This document shows positions 1-6,017 of a stretch of 6,096 bases of DNA, in pieces. The notes beneath the pieces were generated by a model. The model worked only from the letters and a program-made list of their open reading frames with translations, made no database searches and had not been told where the DNA came from. Within the stretch, counting starts at the first letter, position 1; each line of letters opens with the position of its first letter. This stretch comes from Gammaproteobacteria bacterium (GTDB lineage: Bacteria; Pseudomonadota; Gammaproteobacteria; Pseudomonadales; Pseudomonadaceae): NCBI GenBank assembly GCA_012513235.1, contig JAAZCO010000069.1, positions 1-6,096 on the forward strand. Reading direction: 5' to 3'. The position numbers and the translations under genes are program-made.

Positions 1-128
1 ACGCCGGTTTTTTCTAAGAGGCTGCGCACCACAATAGCACCCAATTGTGGTGCTGGAATCTTGGCTAGACTGCCTTGAAAGCTACCTACGGCTGTGCGTG
101 TGGCGGCAACAATAACGACTTCATGCAT
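1..128 (-). CDS. Acetyl-CoA acetyltransferase (thiolase), N-terminal 42 codons only
   Basis: This is the 5' end of a gene that runs off the left edge. Translation from the ATG at 128 begins MHEVVIVAATRTAVGSF and continues through a QGSLAKIPAPQLGA segment. That is the typical start of biosynthetic-type thiolases (AtoB/PhaA/FadA family), with the VIVAATRTxxGSFxGSL strand-loop and the following LGAxVxxxLLE helix. Family members condense two acetyl-CoA to acetoacetyl-CoA or cleave it, using a nucleophilic Cys near residue 90 and a C-terminal His and Cys, all outside the window. The start is set by a GAGGA ribosome binding site 7 bases upstream. It lies 97 bases downstream of pgi on the same strand, with an inverted repeat between. 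The family is clear, but whether it serves PHB synthesis, acetoacetate use or beta-oxidation cannot be decided from 42 residues, so no symbol is given. Confidence 0.9.
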   Translation of the reverse strand, partial: MHEVVIVAATRTAVGSFQGSLAKIPAPQLGAIVVRSLLEKTG

Positions 129-135
129 CGTGATA

Positions 136-140
136 TCCTC
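136..140 (-). promoter_or_regulatory. Ribosome binding site of the thiolase gene
   Basis: On the minus strand GAGGA stands 7 bases before the ATG at 128. This match to the anti-Shine-Dalgarno sequence fixes that ATG as the start; a second ATG at 124 is in another frame. Confidence 0.75.
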
Positions 141-158
141 GTGCTGCGGTGGAAATAC

Positions 159-196
159 TCCCTGATAAATGCCTTTTTTGTTGTCTTTATCAGGGA
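159..196. repeat. 11-bp perfect inverted repeat between pgi and the thiolase gene
   Basis: The arms TCCCTGATAAA (159-169) and TTTATCAGGGA (186-196) are perfect reverse complements around a 16-base loop (170-185). In the minus-strand transcript this forms an 11-bp stem with an A-rich loop that contains AACAAAAA. It lies 29 bases after the pgi stop and 30 bases before the thiolase start. It could end pgi transcription, act as an operator, or be a leader structure of the thiolase mRNA. No U-tract follows the stem on either strand, so it is not a textbook intrinsic terminator. The symmetry is seen directly; its role is open. Confidence 0.7.
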
Positions 197-225
197 TGGT
201 GGATAGGTGTAGAGTAGAGTGCTGA

Positions 226-1890
226 TTAACCGCGGTGACGATTTCTAAAGAAATTAATCAAGCCTTGGGTTGATGCATCAGTGGCGGTATTGGGCGCTTG
301 TTTGGTTAAGCGCTCATACACATCTTCACCGAGTATCTTGCCGAGCTCGACACCCCATTGGTCAAACGCATTGGTGCCCCAAACCACACTTTGCACAAAG
401 ACTTTATGCTCGTACAAAGCAATCAATGCACCTAGGCGGCGTGGGCAAACACGCTCCAGTACGAGTGTATTGCTGGGACGGTTGCCGGGGATTTCTTTAT
501 GCGCTGCAAGGCGTTGCACTTCGCTTTCGTCTAGCCCTTGTGCACGTAATTCCTGCGCCGCTTGCTCAAGGCTTTTACCCTGCATTAGGGCTTGGCTTTG
601 CGATAAACAGTTGGCGTAGAGCCATTGATGATGATCAGCAATTTGATTGTGGCTGACCACTGGCACAATAAAATCAGCCGGCACCATGAGTGTGCCTTGA
701 TGCAGTAGTTGGTGATACGCATGCTGACCATTACAGCCGACACCACCCCAGATAACTGATCCGCTGTTATAATTCAGTGGCGTGCCATCTTGGCGTACAT
801 GCTTACCATTGGACTCCATGTCCAGTTGTTGCAAGTGCTGAGTGAAGTTACGCAAGTAATGGTCATAAGGTAAAATGGCATAGCTTTGTGCTTGCCAGAA
901 ATCGCTGTACCAAATACCCAGCATGGCCATAATGACGGGCATATTCTGCGTGAAAGGCGCTTCTTGGAAGTGCTGATCCATGCTCCAAGCGCCGGCCAGT
1001 AATTCTTTAAAGTTAGACATGCCAATCGATAGGGCAATGGGTAAACCAATCGCTGACCACAAAGAGTAGCGACCACCCACCCAGTCCCAAATCGGTAAAA
1101 TGTTTTCTGGGGCAATACCAAACTTAATCGCGGCAGTCACGTTGCTTGAAACAGCAATGAAATGACGGTCGACGCAGGCTTCAGTACCACCTTGGGCGAG
1201 ATACCAGCGGCGTGCAGCCTGAGCATTTTTTAACGTTTCTAGCGTGTTAAATGATTTGCTGGAAACAATAAACAAGGTGGTTGCAGCATTTAGACTGTTG
1301 CTGAGTTCGTGAAATTCACTGCCGTCGATATTGGCTAGAAAGTGGCAGTGCACACCTTGCTGAGCAAAAGGCAGTAGCGCTTCAGACACCAATTGCGGGC
1401 CTAAAAATGAGCCGCCAATACCAATGTTGACGATATCAGTGATGGGCTTTTCGCTGTAACCGCGCCATAAGCCGTTGTGAATACGGTTGACCATTTCGGT
1501 CATTTGATTCAATACAGCATGGATTTGTGGAATTAAATCTTCGCCATCGACCACTAAGCTGTCACCAATCGGGCGACGCAGTGCGGTGTGCAAGGCGGGG
1601 CGTTGCTCGGACGCATTGACTGGCGCGCCGTTAAACAAGGCTTTGATCGCATCATGTAATTGGCTTTGTTCGGCCAGTTGCATTAGCAGATCAAGAGTGG
1701 TGTCATCTAGCAGGTTTTTTGAGAAATCTAGCAGTAAGCCATCATGGTTTAAAGAAAATCGCTGAAAGCGCTGCGGGTCGTTCGCAAAGGCATCTTGCAT
1801 ACGAAAATCATGCATGGCCTCGCGTTGCTGAACAAGTTGTTGCCACGCGGGGTGTTGAGCGGCATCGATTGGGTGTTGGTAATGGGTCAT
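226..1890 (-). CDS. pgi: Glucose-6-phosphate isomerase
   Basis: Cytosolic enzyme that interconverts glucose 6-phosphate and fructose 6-phosphate. In pseudomonads, which generally lack 6-phosphofructokinase, it mainly serves gluconeogenesis, the cyclic Entner-Doudoroff route and sugar-nucleotide precursors. The 554-residue product has the SIS-domain phosphate-binding elements GIGGS (157-161) and SSKSFNTLET (210-219). It also has the family signature DWVGGRYSLWSAIG (269-282), the catalytic Glu in QLDMESNGK (E359), the catalytic His in NGQHAYHQ (H390) and the catalytic Lys in FDQWGVELGK (K518). I chose the ATG at 1890 because it gives the start MTHYQHPIDAAQ, which aligns with the Pseudomonas protein and matches its usual length as I remember it. 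A GTG at 1938 would add 16 residues but lies inside a hairpin. The ribosome binding site is weak (GAG about 9 bases upstream), so translation may be modest or depend on the leader. No damage is visible. Confidence 0.97.
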   Translation of the reverse strand: MTHYQHPIDAAQHPAWQQLVQQREAMHDFRMQDAFANDPQRFQRFSLNHDGLLLDFSKNLLDDTTLDLLMQLAEQSQLHDAIKALFNGAPVNASEQRPALHTALRRPIGDSLVVDGEDLIPQIHAVLNQMTEMVNRIHNGLWRGYSEKPITDIVNIGIGGSFLGPQLVSEALLPFAQQGVHCHFLANIDGSEFHELSNSLNAATTLFIVSSKSFNTLETLKNAQAARRWYLAQGGTEACVDRHFIAVSSNVTAAIKFGIAPENILPIWDWVGGRYSLWSAIGLPIALSIGMSNFKELLAGAWSMDQHFQEAPFTQNMPVIMAMLGIWYSDFWQAQSYAILPYDHYLRNFTQHLQQLDMESNGKHVRQDGTPLNYNSGSVIWGGVGCNGQHAYHQLLHQGTLMVPADFIVPVVSHNQIADHHQWLYANCLSQSQALMQGKSLEQAAQELRAQGLDESEVQRLAAHKEIPGNRPSNTLVLERVCPRRLGALIALYEHKVFVQSVVWGTNAFDQWGVELGKILGEDVYERLTKQAPNTATDASTQGLINFFRNRHRG

Positions 1891-1916
1891 GCTACTGCTC
1901 AACGTCCATGGTAAGA

Positions 1917-1942
1917 ATGGGTGGAGCTGTGACTCCACCCAT
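1917..1942 (-). terminator. Intercistronic hairpin after panD, possible weak terminator or attenuator
   Basis: A perfect 10-bp inverted repeat, ATGGGTGGAG (1917-1926) and CTCCACCCAT (1933-1942), encloses a 6-base loop. It starts 17 bases after the panD stop and ends 26 bases before the pgi start. In the minus-strand RNA the stem is followed by UCUUACC, a poor U-tract, so complete termination is unlikely. Partial termination, mRNA 3'-end protection or attenuation of pgi are all possible. The stem is plain to see; its function is inferred. Confidence 0.45.
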
Positions 1943-1959
1943 ATTCAGTCACGAAGCCT

Positions 1960-2340
1960 TTAGGCCAGTTGGACTGGAATCGCATTGCTGCTGTGGCTTA
2001 AAGAGCCGTCTGCAGCCATATATAATAAGCTTGGTTTGTGTGTCGCCAGTTCGTTTTCGTCATAGATGCAGTATGCGCAAATAATCAAAACATCACCCAC
2101 CGAGGCCTTGTGTGCTGCAGCACCGTTCACCGAAATGATTTTTGAACCCGCTTCGCCGCGAATTGCGTAAGTGCTAAAACGCTCACCATTGGTGACGTTA
2201 TAGATCTCGATTTGTTCGTATTCGAGAATCCCTGACATATCCAACCAGTCGCCATCAATGGCACATGAACCTTCGTAATCAACGACGGCGTGGGTGGTAA
2301 CAGCTCGGTGCAATTTAGCTTTGAGCAAAGTGGTTTGCAT
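1960..2340 (-). CDS. panD: Aspartate 1-decarboxylase proenzyme
   Basis: Pyruvoyl-dependent cytosolic enzyme that converts L-aspartate to beta-alanine, one half of pantothenate. It is made as a proenzyme cut between Gly24 and Ser25, Ser25 becoming the pyruvoyl group. The 126-residue product has exactly the E. coli length and every landmark in register: Lys9 in KAKLHRA, Tyr22, the YEGSCAI cleavage site, Arg54, Thr57 and Tyr58. The ATG at 2340 has a strong AGAGGA ribosome binding site 7 bases upstream. It follows panC after 58 bases on the same strand with no obvious promoter in the gap, so cotranscription with panB-panC is likely. It is the last pan gene here and is followed by a hairpin and pgi. 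There are no anomalies. Confidence 0.98.
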   Translation of the reverse strand: MQTTLLKAKLHRAVTTHAVVDYEGSCAIDGDWLDMSGILEYEQIEIYNVTNGERFSTYAIRGEAGSKIISVNGAAAHKASVGDVLIICAYCIYDENELATHKPSLLYMAADGSLSHSSNAIPVQLA

Positions 2341-2347
2341 GGTGTTT

Positions 2348-2353
2348 TCCTCT
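2348..2353 (-). promoter_or_regulatory. Ribosome binding site of panD
   Basis: AGAGGA on the minus strand lies 7 bases before the panD ATG. It is strong compared with the weak sites before panC and pgi, so panD can be translated independently of panC. Confidence 0.75.
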
Positions 2354-2398
2354 TCGACTTTACATGGCGCTTTGGTCAGCGCTTAGTTTTTGTCGTTA

Positions 2399-3247
2399 TT
2401 ACAGATCAATGATCAGGTTGTCGATCAGGCGTGTGGTACCTAGATATGCTGCAGCCAATAAGACCATGTTACGGCTATCAGCATCGGCAGGTTCTAAGCT
2501 TAATGCGTCGCGTAACTCGACATAGTCAAGGCGAAAGCCTGCAGCTTGCAGGTCACTATTAAATTGCGCAAAGAGCGCAGCATAATCACGGTTACCATTT
2601 TTTATATGTGTCTTAACGCTTTGCATACATTGCTGTAAAGCAGGCGCGACTGCACGTTGTTGCGCGTTAAGATACCCATTTCTTGAAGATAATGCGAGGC
2701 CATCGCTATCGCGCACAATGGCTACACCACAAATCTCAATGGGCATATTCAAGTCTGCGACCATTTTACGGATCACAGCTAACTGCTGGTAATCTTTTTC
2801 GCCAAACAGCGCCAGATCGGGCTGAACCATATTGAACAGCTTGCAGACAACAGTGGACACACCGTCAAAATGGCCGGGACGACTGCCACCGCATAAACCG
2901 TTCGAAACGCCAGGTACGCTGACAATCGTCTGCTGCGCCATACCGCTTGGATAGATGTCGTGCGGGCTTGGCGTGAACAGCAGGTTGCAGCCGGCGGCTT
3001 CAAGCTTGCTTTGATCTGCTGCCAAGGTGCGCGGGTAGTTGTCGAGGTCTTCGTTGGGACCAAACTGCAGTGGATTGACAAAAATACTGGCCACCACAAA
3101 GTCAGCACGCGCAACCGCTTGCGTGATTAAAGCAATATGACCGGCGTGTAAGTTACCCATGGTTGGCACAAAAGCAATACGTTTGCCTGCGCTGCGTGCT
3201 TGCGCAACGCTGGAGCGTAGTTGTGCCAGTGTTTGTACGGTATTCAT
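2399..3247 (-). CDS. panC: Pantothenate synthetase (pantoate--beta-alanine ligase)
   Basis: Cytosolic ATP-dependent ligase that joins (R)-pantoate and beta-alanine to pantothenate through a pantoyl-adenylate intermediate. The 282-residue protein has the nucleotidylyltransferase Rossmann core: PTMGNLHAGH (28-37) with the HxGH ATP-binding motif at 34-37, FVNPLQFGPNEDLDNYPRT (56-74), SRPGHFDGVSTVV (122-134), FGEKDYQQL (148-156), and LALSSRN (184-190), which is the KMSKS-like loop. The C-terminal LAAAYLGTTRLIDN is typical of the family. The ATG at 3247 overlaps the panB stop in ATGA, and there is only a weak purine stretch ahead of it, so translational coupling to panB is likely. The length matches the E. 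coli and Pseudomonas enzymes to within a residue or so. The substrate pantoate needs a ketopantoate reductase, which is not encoded in this window. Confidence 0.98.
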   Translation of the reverse strand: MNTVQTLAQLRSSVAQARSAGKRIAFVPTMGNLHAGHIALITQAVARADFVVASIFVNPLQFGPNEDLDNYPRTLAADQSKLEAAGCNLLFTPSPHDIYPSGMAQQTIVSVPGVSNGLCGGSRPGHFDGVSTVVCKLFNMVQPDLALFGEKDYQQLAVIRKMVADLNMPIEICGVAIVRDSDGLALSSRNGYLNAQQRAVAPALQQCMQSVKTHIKNGNRDYAALFAQFNSDLQAAGFRLDYVELRDALSLEPADADSRNMVLLAAAYLGTTRLIDNLIIDL

Positions 3248-4044
3248 GCGCTAAACTCGTGCTCTGCGGCTGGGAAAGAATGATCTTTAACTGAGCGTGC
3301 ATACAAGCTCATAGCATCAGCAATGCTGTTTTGGCCTTGCATAAAGTTGCGCACAAACTTAGGTGTGCGACCACTTAAAGATAATCCAAGCATGTCGTGC
3401 ATCACCAACACTTGACCGTCAGCGCCAGGGCCGGCACCAATGCCAATCACTGGGATTTGCACGGCTTGACTGATACGTGCTGCCAACTCGCTCGGGACGC
3501 ACTCTAAAAGTAATAGAGCAGCGCCAGCTTGTTCAAGGGCAATGGCTTCATCGAGCATTTTTTGGGCGGATGCATCACCACGGCCTTGGACTTTATAGCC
3601 ACCAAAGACGTTAACCGATTGTGGTGTGAGGCCTAAGTGCACGCAGCTTGGAATACCGCGTTCAGCCAGCAAACGCACCGACTCAGCCAGCCAAGCACCG
3701 CCTTCGAGTTTGACCATATGCGCGCCAGCACGCATTAACTGTGCACAACTTGCAAAGGTTTGCTCAAGCGTGGCTGTGCTCATAAAGGGTAGGTCGCTGA
3801 GAATCAGCGCGCCTTTATTGCCGCGTTTAACGCAAGCGGTGTGGTAAGCCATCTCGTCGATGCTCACAGGTAGGGTGCTGTCTTGGCCTTGCAAGACCAT
3901 ACCTAAGGAATCACCCACTAATAAAATTTCGATTCCGGCGTCACATGCGGTGGCGGCAAAAGTGGCGTCATAGCAGGTGAGCATGGTGATTTTTTCACCG
4001 CGCTGCTTTAATTTTAATAATGTTGTTAGAGTCACATCAGACAT
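3244..4044 (-). CDS. panB: Ketopantoate hydroxymethyltransferase (3-methyl-2-oxobutanoate hydroxymethyltransferase)
   Basis: First committed enzyme of pantothenate synthesis: it transfers a hydroxymethyl group from 5,10-methylene-tetrahydrofolate to 2-ketoisovalerate, giving ketopantoate. The 266-residue protein is a (beta/alpha)8 barrel enzyme with its active-site residues in the E. coli register: Asp45 in VGDSLGMV and Asp84 in LSDLPFM (metal ligands), Lys112 and Glu114 in VKLEGG, His136 in HLGLTPQSV, and the catalytic Glu181 in LLLECVP. The GIGAGPGADGQVLVMHDMLG stretch (201-220) is also typical. The ATG at 4044 has an AAGAGGA ribosome binding site 8 bases upstream. It follows folK after 97 bases, a gap with a weak promoter candidate, so it may head a panBCD unit while also receiving read-through from pcnB-folK. 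It overlaps panC by 4 bases. Confidence 0.98.
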   Translation of the reverse strand: MSDVTLTTLLKLKQRGEKITMLTCYDATFAATACDAGIEILLVGDSLGMVLQGQDSTLPVSIDEMAYHTACVKRGNKGALILSDLPFMSTATLEQTFASCAQLMRAGAHMVKLEGGAWLAESVRLLAERGIPSCVHLGLTPQSVNVFGGYKVQGRGDASAQKMLDEAIALEQAGAALLLLECVPSELAARISQAVQIPVIGIGAGPGADGQVLVMHDMLGLSLSGRTPKFVRNFMQGQNSIADAMSLYARSVKDHSFPAAEHEFSA

Positions 4045-4052
4045 TTAGGAAG

Positions 4053-4059
4053 TCCTCTT
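4053..4059 (-). promoter_or_regulatory. Ribosome binding site of panB
   Basis: AAGAGGA on the minus strand stands 8 bases before the panB ATG and is among the best matches in the window. A small hairpin ends one base upstream of it. Confidence 0.75.
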
Positions 4060-4060
4060 G

Positions 4061-4077
4061 AGTACCTTTGGGGTACT
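4061..4077 (-). repeat. Small inverted repeat just upstream of the panB ribosome binding site
   Basis: AGTACC (4061-4066) and GGTACT (4072-4077) are perfect reverse complements with a 5-base spacer. In the panB leader RNA they would form a 6-bp hairpin ending one base before the AAGAGGA site. It could affect access to the ribosome binding site or be chance; it is short. Confidence 0.35.
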
Positions 4078-4092
4078 GGCATTAAGGCGGTT

Positions 4093-4121
4093 ATAGTCCT
4101 GATGGCTTGGCTTTAAGTCAA
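4093..4121 (-). promoter_or_regulatory. Candidate sigma-70 promoter for panB
   Basis: In the folK-panB gap the minus strand has TTGACT (4116-4121), five of six bases of the -35 consensus. It is followed after 17 bases by GACTAT (4093-4098), a poor -10. A much better -10, TATAAC (4090-4095), overlaps it but at 20 bases, longer than usual. A start here would give a leader of roughly 40 bases. The position is sensible, but the match is only moderate. Confidence 0.35.
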
Positions 4122-4143
4122 CCATTTATGCAGGGATGCTTGA

Positions 4144-4653
4144 TTAAATAGTGCAAAGCTGTGGTGTATGCAGGCGCTGTAAAGTTGGATCTACAGGGCA
4201 TTGCTTGAGTAAGTCGGCCAGTAGGCGTCCATCGGCGAGTTGAAAGTCCGCTGGGCATAACTCAGCTAAAGGCAGCAAAACAAACGGCCGTGCATGCATA
4301 TGGTAGTGCGGTACATGCAGACGCTCATCGTCCAAAAGGCGCAGGCCAAACAAGATAATATCCAGATCTAAGGTGCGTGGCCCCCAGCGCTCAGCTTTAC
4401 GTTGACGGCCTTGGCTCAGCTCAATGGCTTGCAGGTGATCCAATAAGTCGTGTGGCGCAAGGTTGGTTTCCAGTTCTGCTACGGCATTGGTATAGCGCGG
4501 CTGATCACTGGGACCCAAAGGTGCGCTGGAATAGTAAGCTGAAGTGGCAAGCAGATGTGTGTTGGGCAGCTTAGCTAAAGCTGCGAGCGCAGCATCCAGC
4601 TGTTGTACGGGTTCAGCTAAATTACTGCCCAAGCCAATGTACACCGTTTCCAT
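4144..4653 (-). CDS. folK: 2-amino-4-hydroxy-6-hydroxymethyldihydropteridine pyrophosphokinase (HPPK)
   Basis: Cytosolic folate-pathway enzyme that transfers pyrophosphate from ATP to 6-hydroxymethyl-7,8-dihydropterin, making the substrate of dihydropteroate synthase. The 169-residue protein opens with VYIGLGSNL (4-12). It has the PLGPSDQPRYTNAV segment (45-58) that contacts the pterin. It also has the family signature RWGPRTLDLDIILFG (89-103), in which D96 and D98 are the magnesium ligands, and the VPH motif (114-116) followed by HARPFVLLPLAEL. It is a stand-alone HPPK, not fused to FolB or FolP, and slightly longer at the C-terminus than the 159-residue E. coli enzyme. Its ATG shares a base with the pcnB stop (TAATG), and only a weak AGG lies upstream, so reinitiation by ribosomes leaving pcnB is likely. 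It makes an intermediate for the folate cofactor that PanB uses. Confidence 0.96.
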   Translation of the reverse strand: METVYIGLGSNLAEPVQQLDAALAALAKLPNTHLLATSAYYSSAPLGPSDQPRYTNAVAELETNLAPHDLLDHLQAIELSQGRQRKAERWGPRTLDLDIILFGLRLLDDERLHVPHYHMHARPFVLLPLAELCPADFQLADGRLLADLLKQCPVDPTLQRLHTPQLCTI

Positions 4654-6017
4654 TAATCTTGACCTGATGCCGATTTGTTACGTGGTTTGCGTTTACGTTT
4701 ACGTGGTGCGGCACCTTTTCCGGACAAGCTATTAATCATCTCGCGACGTTCGCTGTCACTGGCATCTTGGTATTGCGTCCACCAATCACCCAAACCTTCA
4801 GTGGGCTCGCCTGCGCTTTCACGCAAGAGTAAAAAGTCATAGGCTGCACGAAAACGCGGATGAGCCAGTAAGGTGTCAGCGCGTTTGCCTGAGCGGCGCG
4901 GTAAGCGTTCCTGCATATCCCAGATTTCACGAGTGGGAATGCTAAAGCGCTTAGGTACAGCAACACGTTGCAGTTGCTCTAGCAAAACCTGATGCGCTGC
5001 TTCTTGGGTCGCAGGTAGGGCAGGCATGCCATCTTTTTGCAAATGAATAGCGCGTACTGTAAGCGACGGCCATAACAGTGCGGCAAATAAAAATGCGGGT
5101 GTAACAGGGCGGCCTGCTTGCACGCGTTTGTCGGTGCTCTTAAAGGCGTTGCGCAACAGAATATCAACATTGGTTGGGCTTCTTTCAAGCGCTTTGGCAG
5201 TGCCTGGAAATAACTCAGCAAATAAATTGTATTCGCGCAGTAACTCATAAGTGCGTATGGCGTAACCGCTGAGGAATAACTTGAGTACTTCTTCGTATAA
5301 ACGTGCCGAAGGAATGTCACGCAGCAGGTAGGCCAGGCGACGAATCGGTTCTGCAGTACTGTCTTCGATGGCAAAATCAAGCTTGGCAGCAAAACGTATG
5401 GCACGCAGCATGCGTACAGGGTCTTCTAAGTAGCGCTGCTCGGGGTCGCCAATTAAGCGAATTAAGCGGCGCTGGATATCAGCAAAACCTGTGCTGTAGT
5501 CATACACCTTGTCATTGCTGACATCAAAGTACAGGGCGTTCATGGTGAAATCGCGGCGTTGCGCATCATCTTCCAGGGTGCCGTAAACGTTGTCGCGCAA
5601 AATACGTCCGCTGGCATCGTGAGCTGACTGATCGTTATTGGCGACCTCGTCATCTTGCTCGTGATTGCTGCGAAAAGTGGCGACCTCAATCAGTTCGCGA
5701 CCAAAATGCACGTGCACCAATTTAAAACGACGGCCGATAATGCGTGAGTTACGAAACTCATGGCGTACTTGTTCCGGTGTGGCGCTGGTGGCGACATCAA
5801 AGTCTTTTGGGGTGACACCAATCAGTGAATCACGCACACAGCCACCGACTAAATACGCCTCAAAGCCAGCTTGCTGTAGGCGTACAGCGACATTCGCAGC
5901 ATTGCGGTTAAAGTCAGCACAACTTAAACGGTGCTCATGAGCATCAAGAACTGTGGGTTGTTCTGGCTTTTTAGGCTGCAGTGGCAGGCGAAAGGGTTTG
6001 AAAAGCTTTTTCAGCAT
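4653..6017 (-). CDS. pcnB: Poly(A) polymerase I
   Basis: Adds 3' poly(A) tails to RNA, which marks transcripts and regulatory RNAs for exonucleolytic decay. The 454-residue product is a class II nucleotidyltransferase: LVGGCVRD (56-63), DFDVATSA (72-79) with the metal-binding aspartates D72 and D74, E111 in IEVATFR, RRDFTMNAL (155-162 region), and EDPVRMLRAIRFAAKL (198-213). IIGRRFKLVHV (93-103) fits the signature that separates bacterial poly(A) polymerases from CCA-adding enzymes. The C-terminus is a basic tail rich in Lys and Arg (RKRKRKPR), as in PcnB. I chose the ATG at 6017 because it gives MLKKLFKPFR, which aligns with Pseudomonas PcnB as I remember it. The frame stays open upstream to the window edge, with a GTG at 6062, and the ribosome binding site at the ATG is weak (AGG about 9 bases away), so the start is less sure than the identity. 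Confidence 0.96.
   Translation of the reverse strand: MLKKLFKPFRLPLQPKKPEQPTVLDAHEHRLSCADFNRNAANVAVRLQQAGFEAYLVGGCVRDSLIGVTPKDFDVATSATPEQVRHEFRNSRIIGRRFKLVHVHFGRELIEVATFRSNHEQDDEVANNDQSAHDASGRILRDNVYGTLEDDAQRRDFTMNALYFDVSNDKVYDYSTGFADIQRRLIRLIGDPEQRYLEDPVRMLRAIRFAAKLDFAIEDSTAEPIRRLAYLLRDIPSARLYEEVLKLFLSGYAIRTYELLREYNLFAELFPGTAKALERSPTNVDILLRNAFKSTDKRVQAGRPVTPAFLFAALLWPSLTVRAIHLQKDGMPALPATQEAAHQVLLEQLQRVAVPKRFSIPTREIWDMQERLPRRSGKRADTLLAHPRFRAAYDFLLLRESAGEPTEGLGDWWTQYQDASDSERREMINSLSGKGAAPRKRKRKPRNKSASGQD

Noticed and set aside
129..225. Sigma-70 or sigma-54 promoter for the thiolase
   Set aside because: No pair of -35/-10 boxes with acceptable spacing and no TGGCAC-N5-TTGC element could be found. 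The best partial boxes (AAGACA, GATAAA) lack a partner.
270..656. Plus-strand open frame of 128 codons, and a second at 281-619
   Set aside because: Both lie antisense inside pgi, whose catalytic motifs are intact in the minus frame. Their translations resemble no family and they have no ribosome binding site.
774..1121. Second minus-strand frame of 115 codons inside pgi
   Set aside because: It overlaps the best-conserved part of pgi in another frame and reads as low-information sequence.
1719..2084. Plus-strand open frame of 121 codons spanning the panD-pgi gap
   Set aside because: It is antisense to the ends of two clear genes, with no recognisable domain or ribosome binding site.
2366..2390. 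Plus-strand terminator-like element: GCGCT/AGCGC hairpin followed by TTTTT
   Set aside because: The stem is only 5 bp and no plus-strand gene precedes it. In the minus direction, where the genes run, there is no U-tract after the stem.
4979..5404. Minus-strand 141-codon frame within pcnB, and a 76-codon frame at 4736-4966
   Set aside because: They are out-of-frame shadows of pcnB, whose own frame is continuous with all family motifs, so there is no sign of a frameshift.
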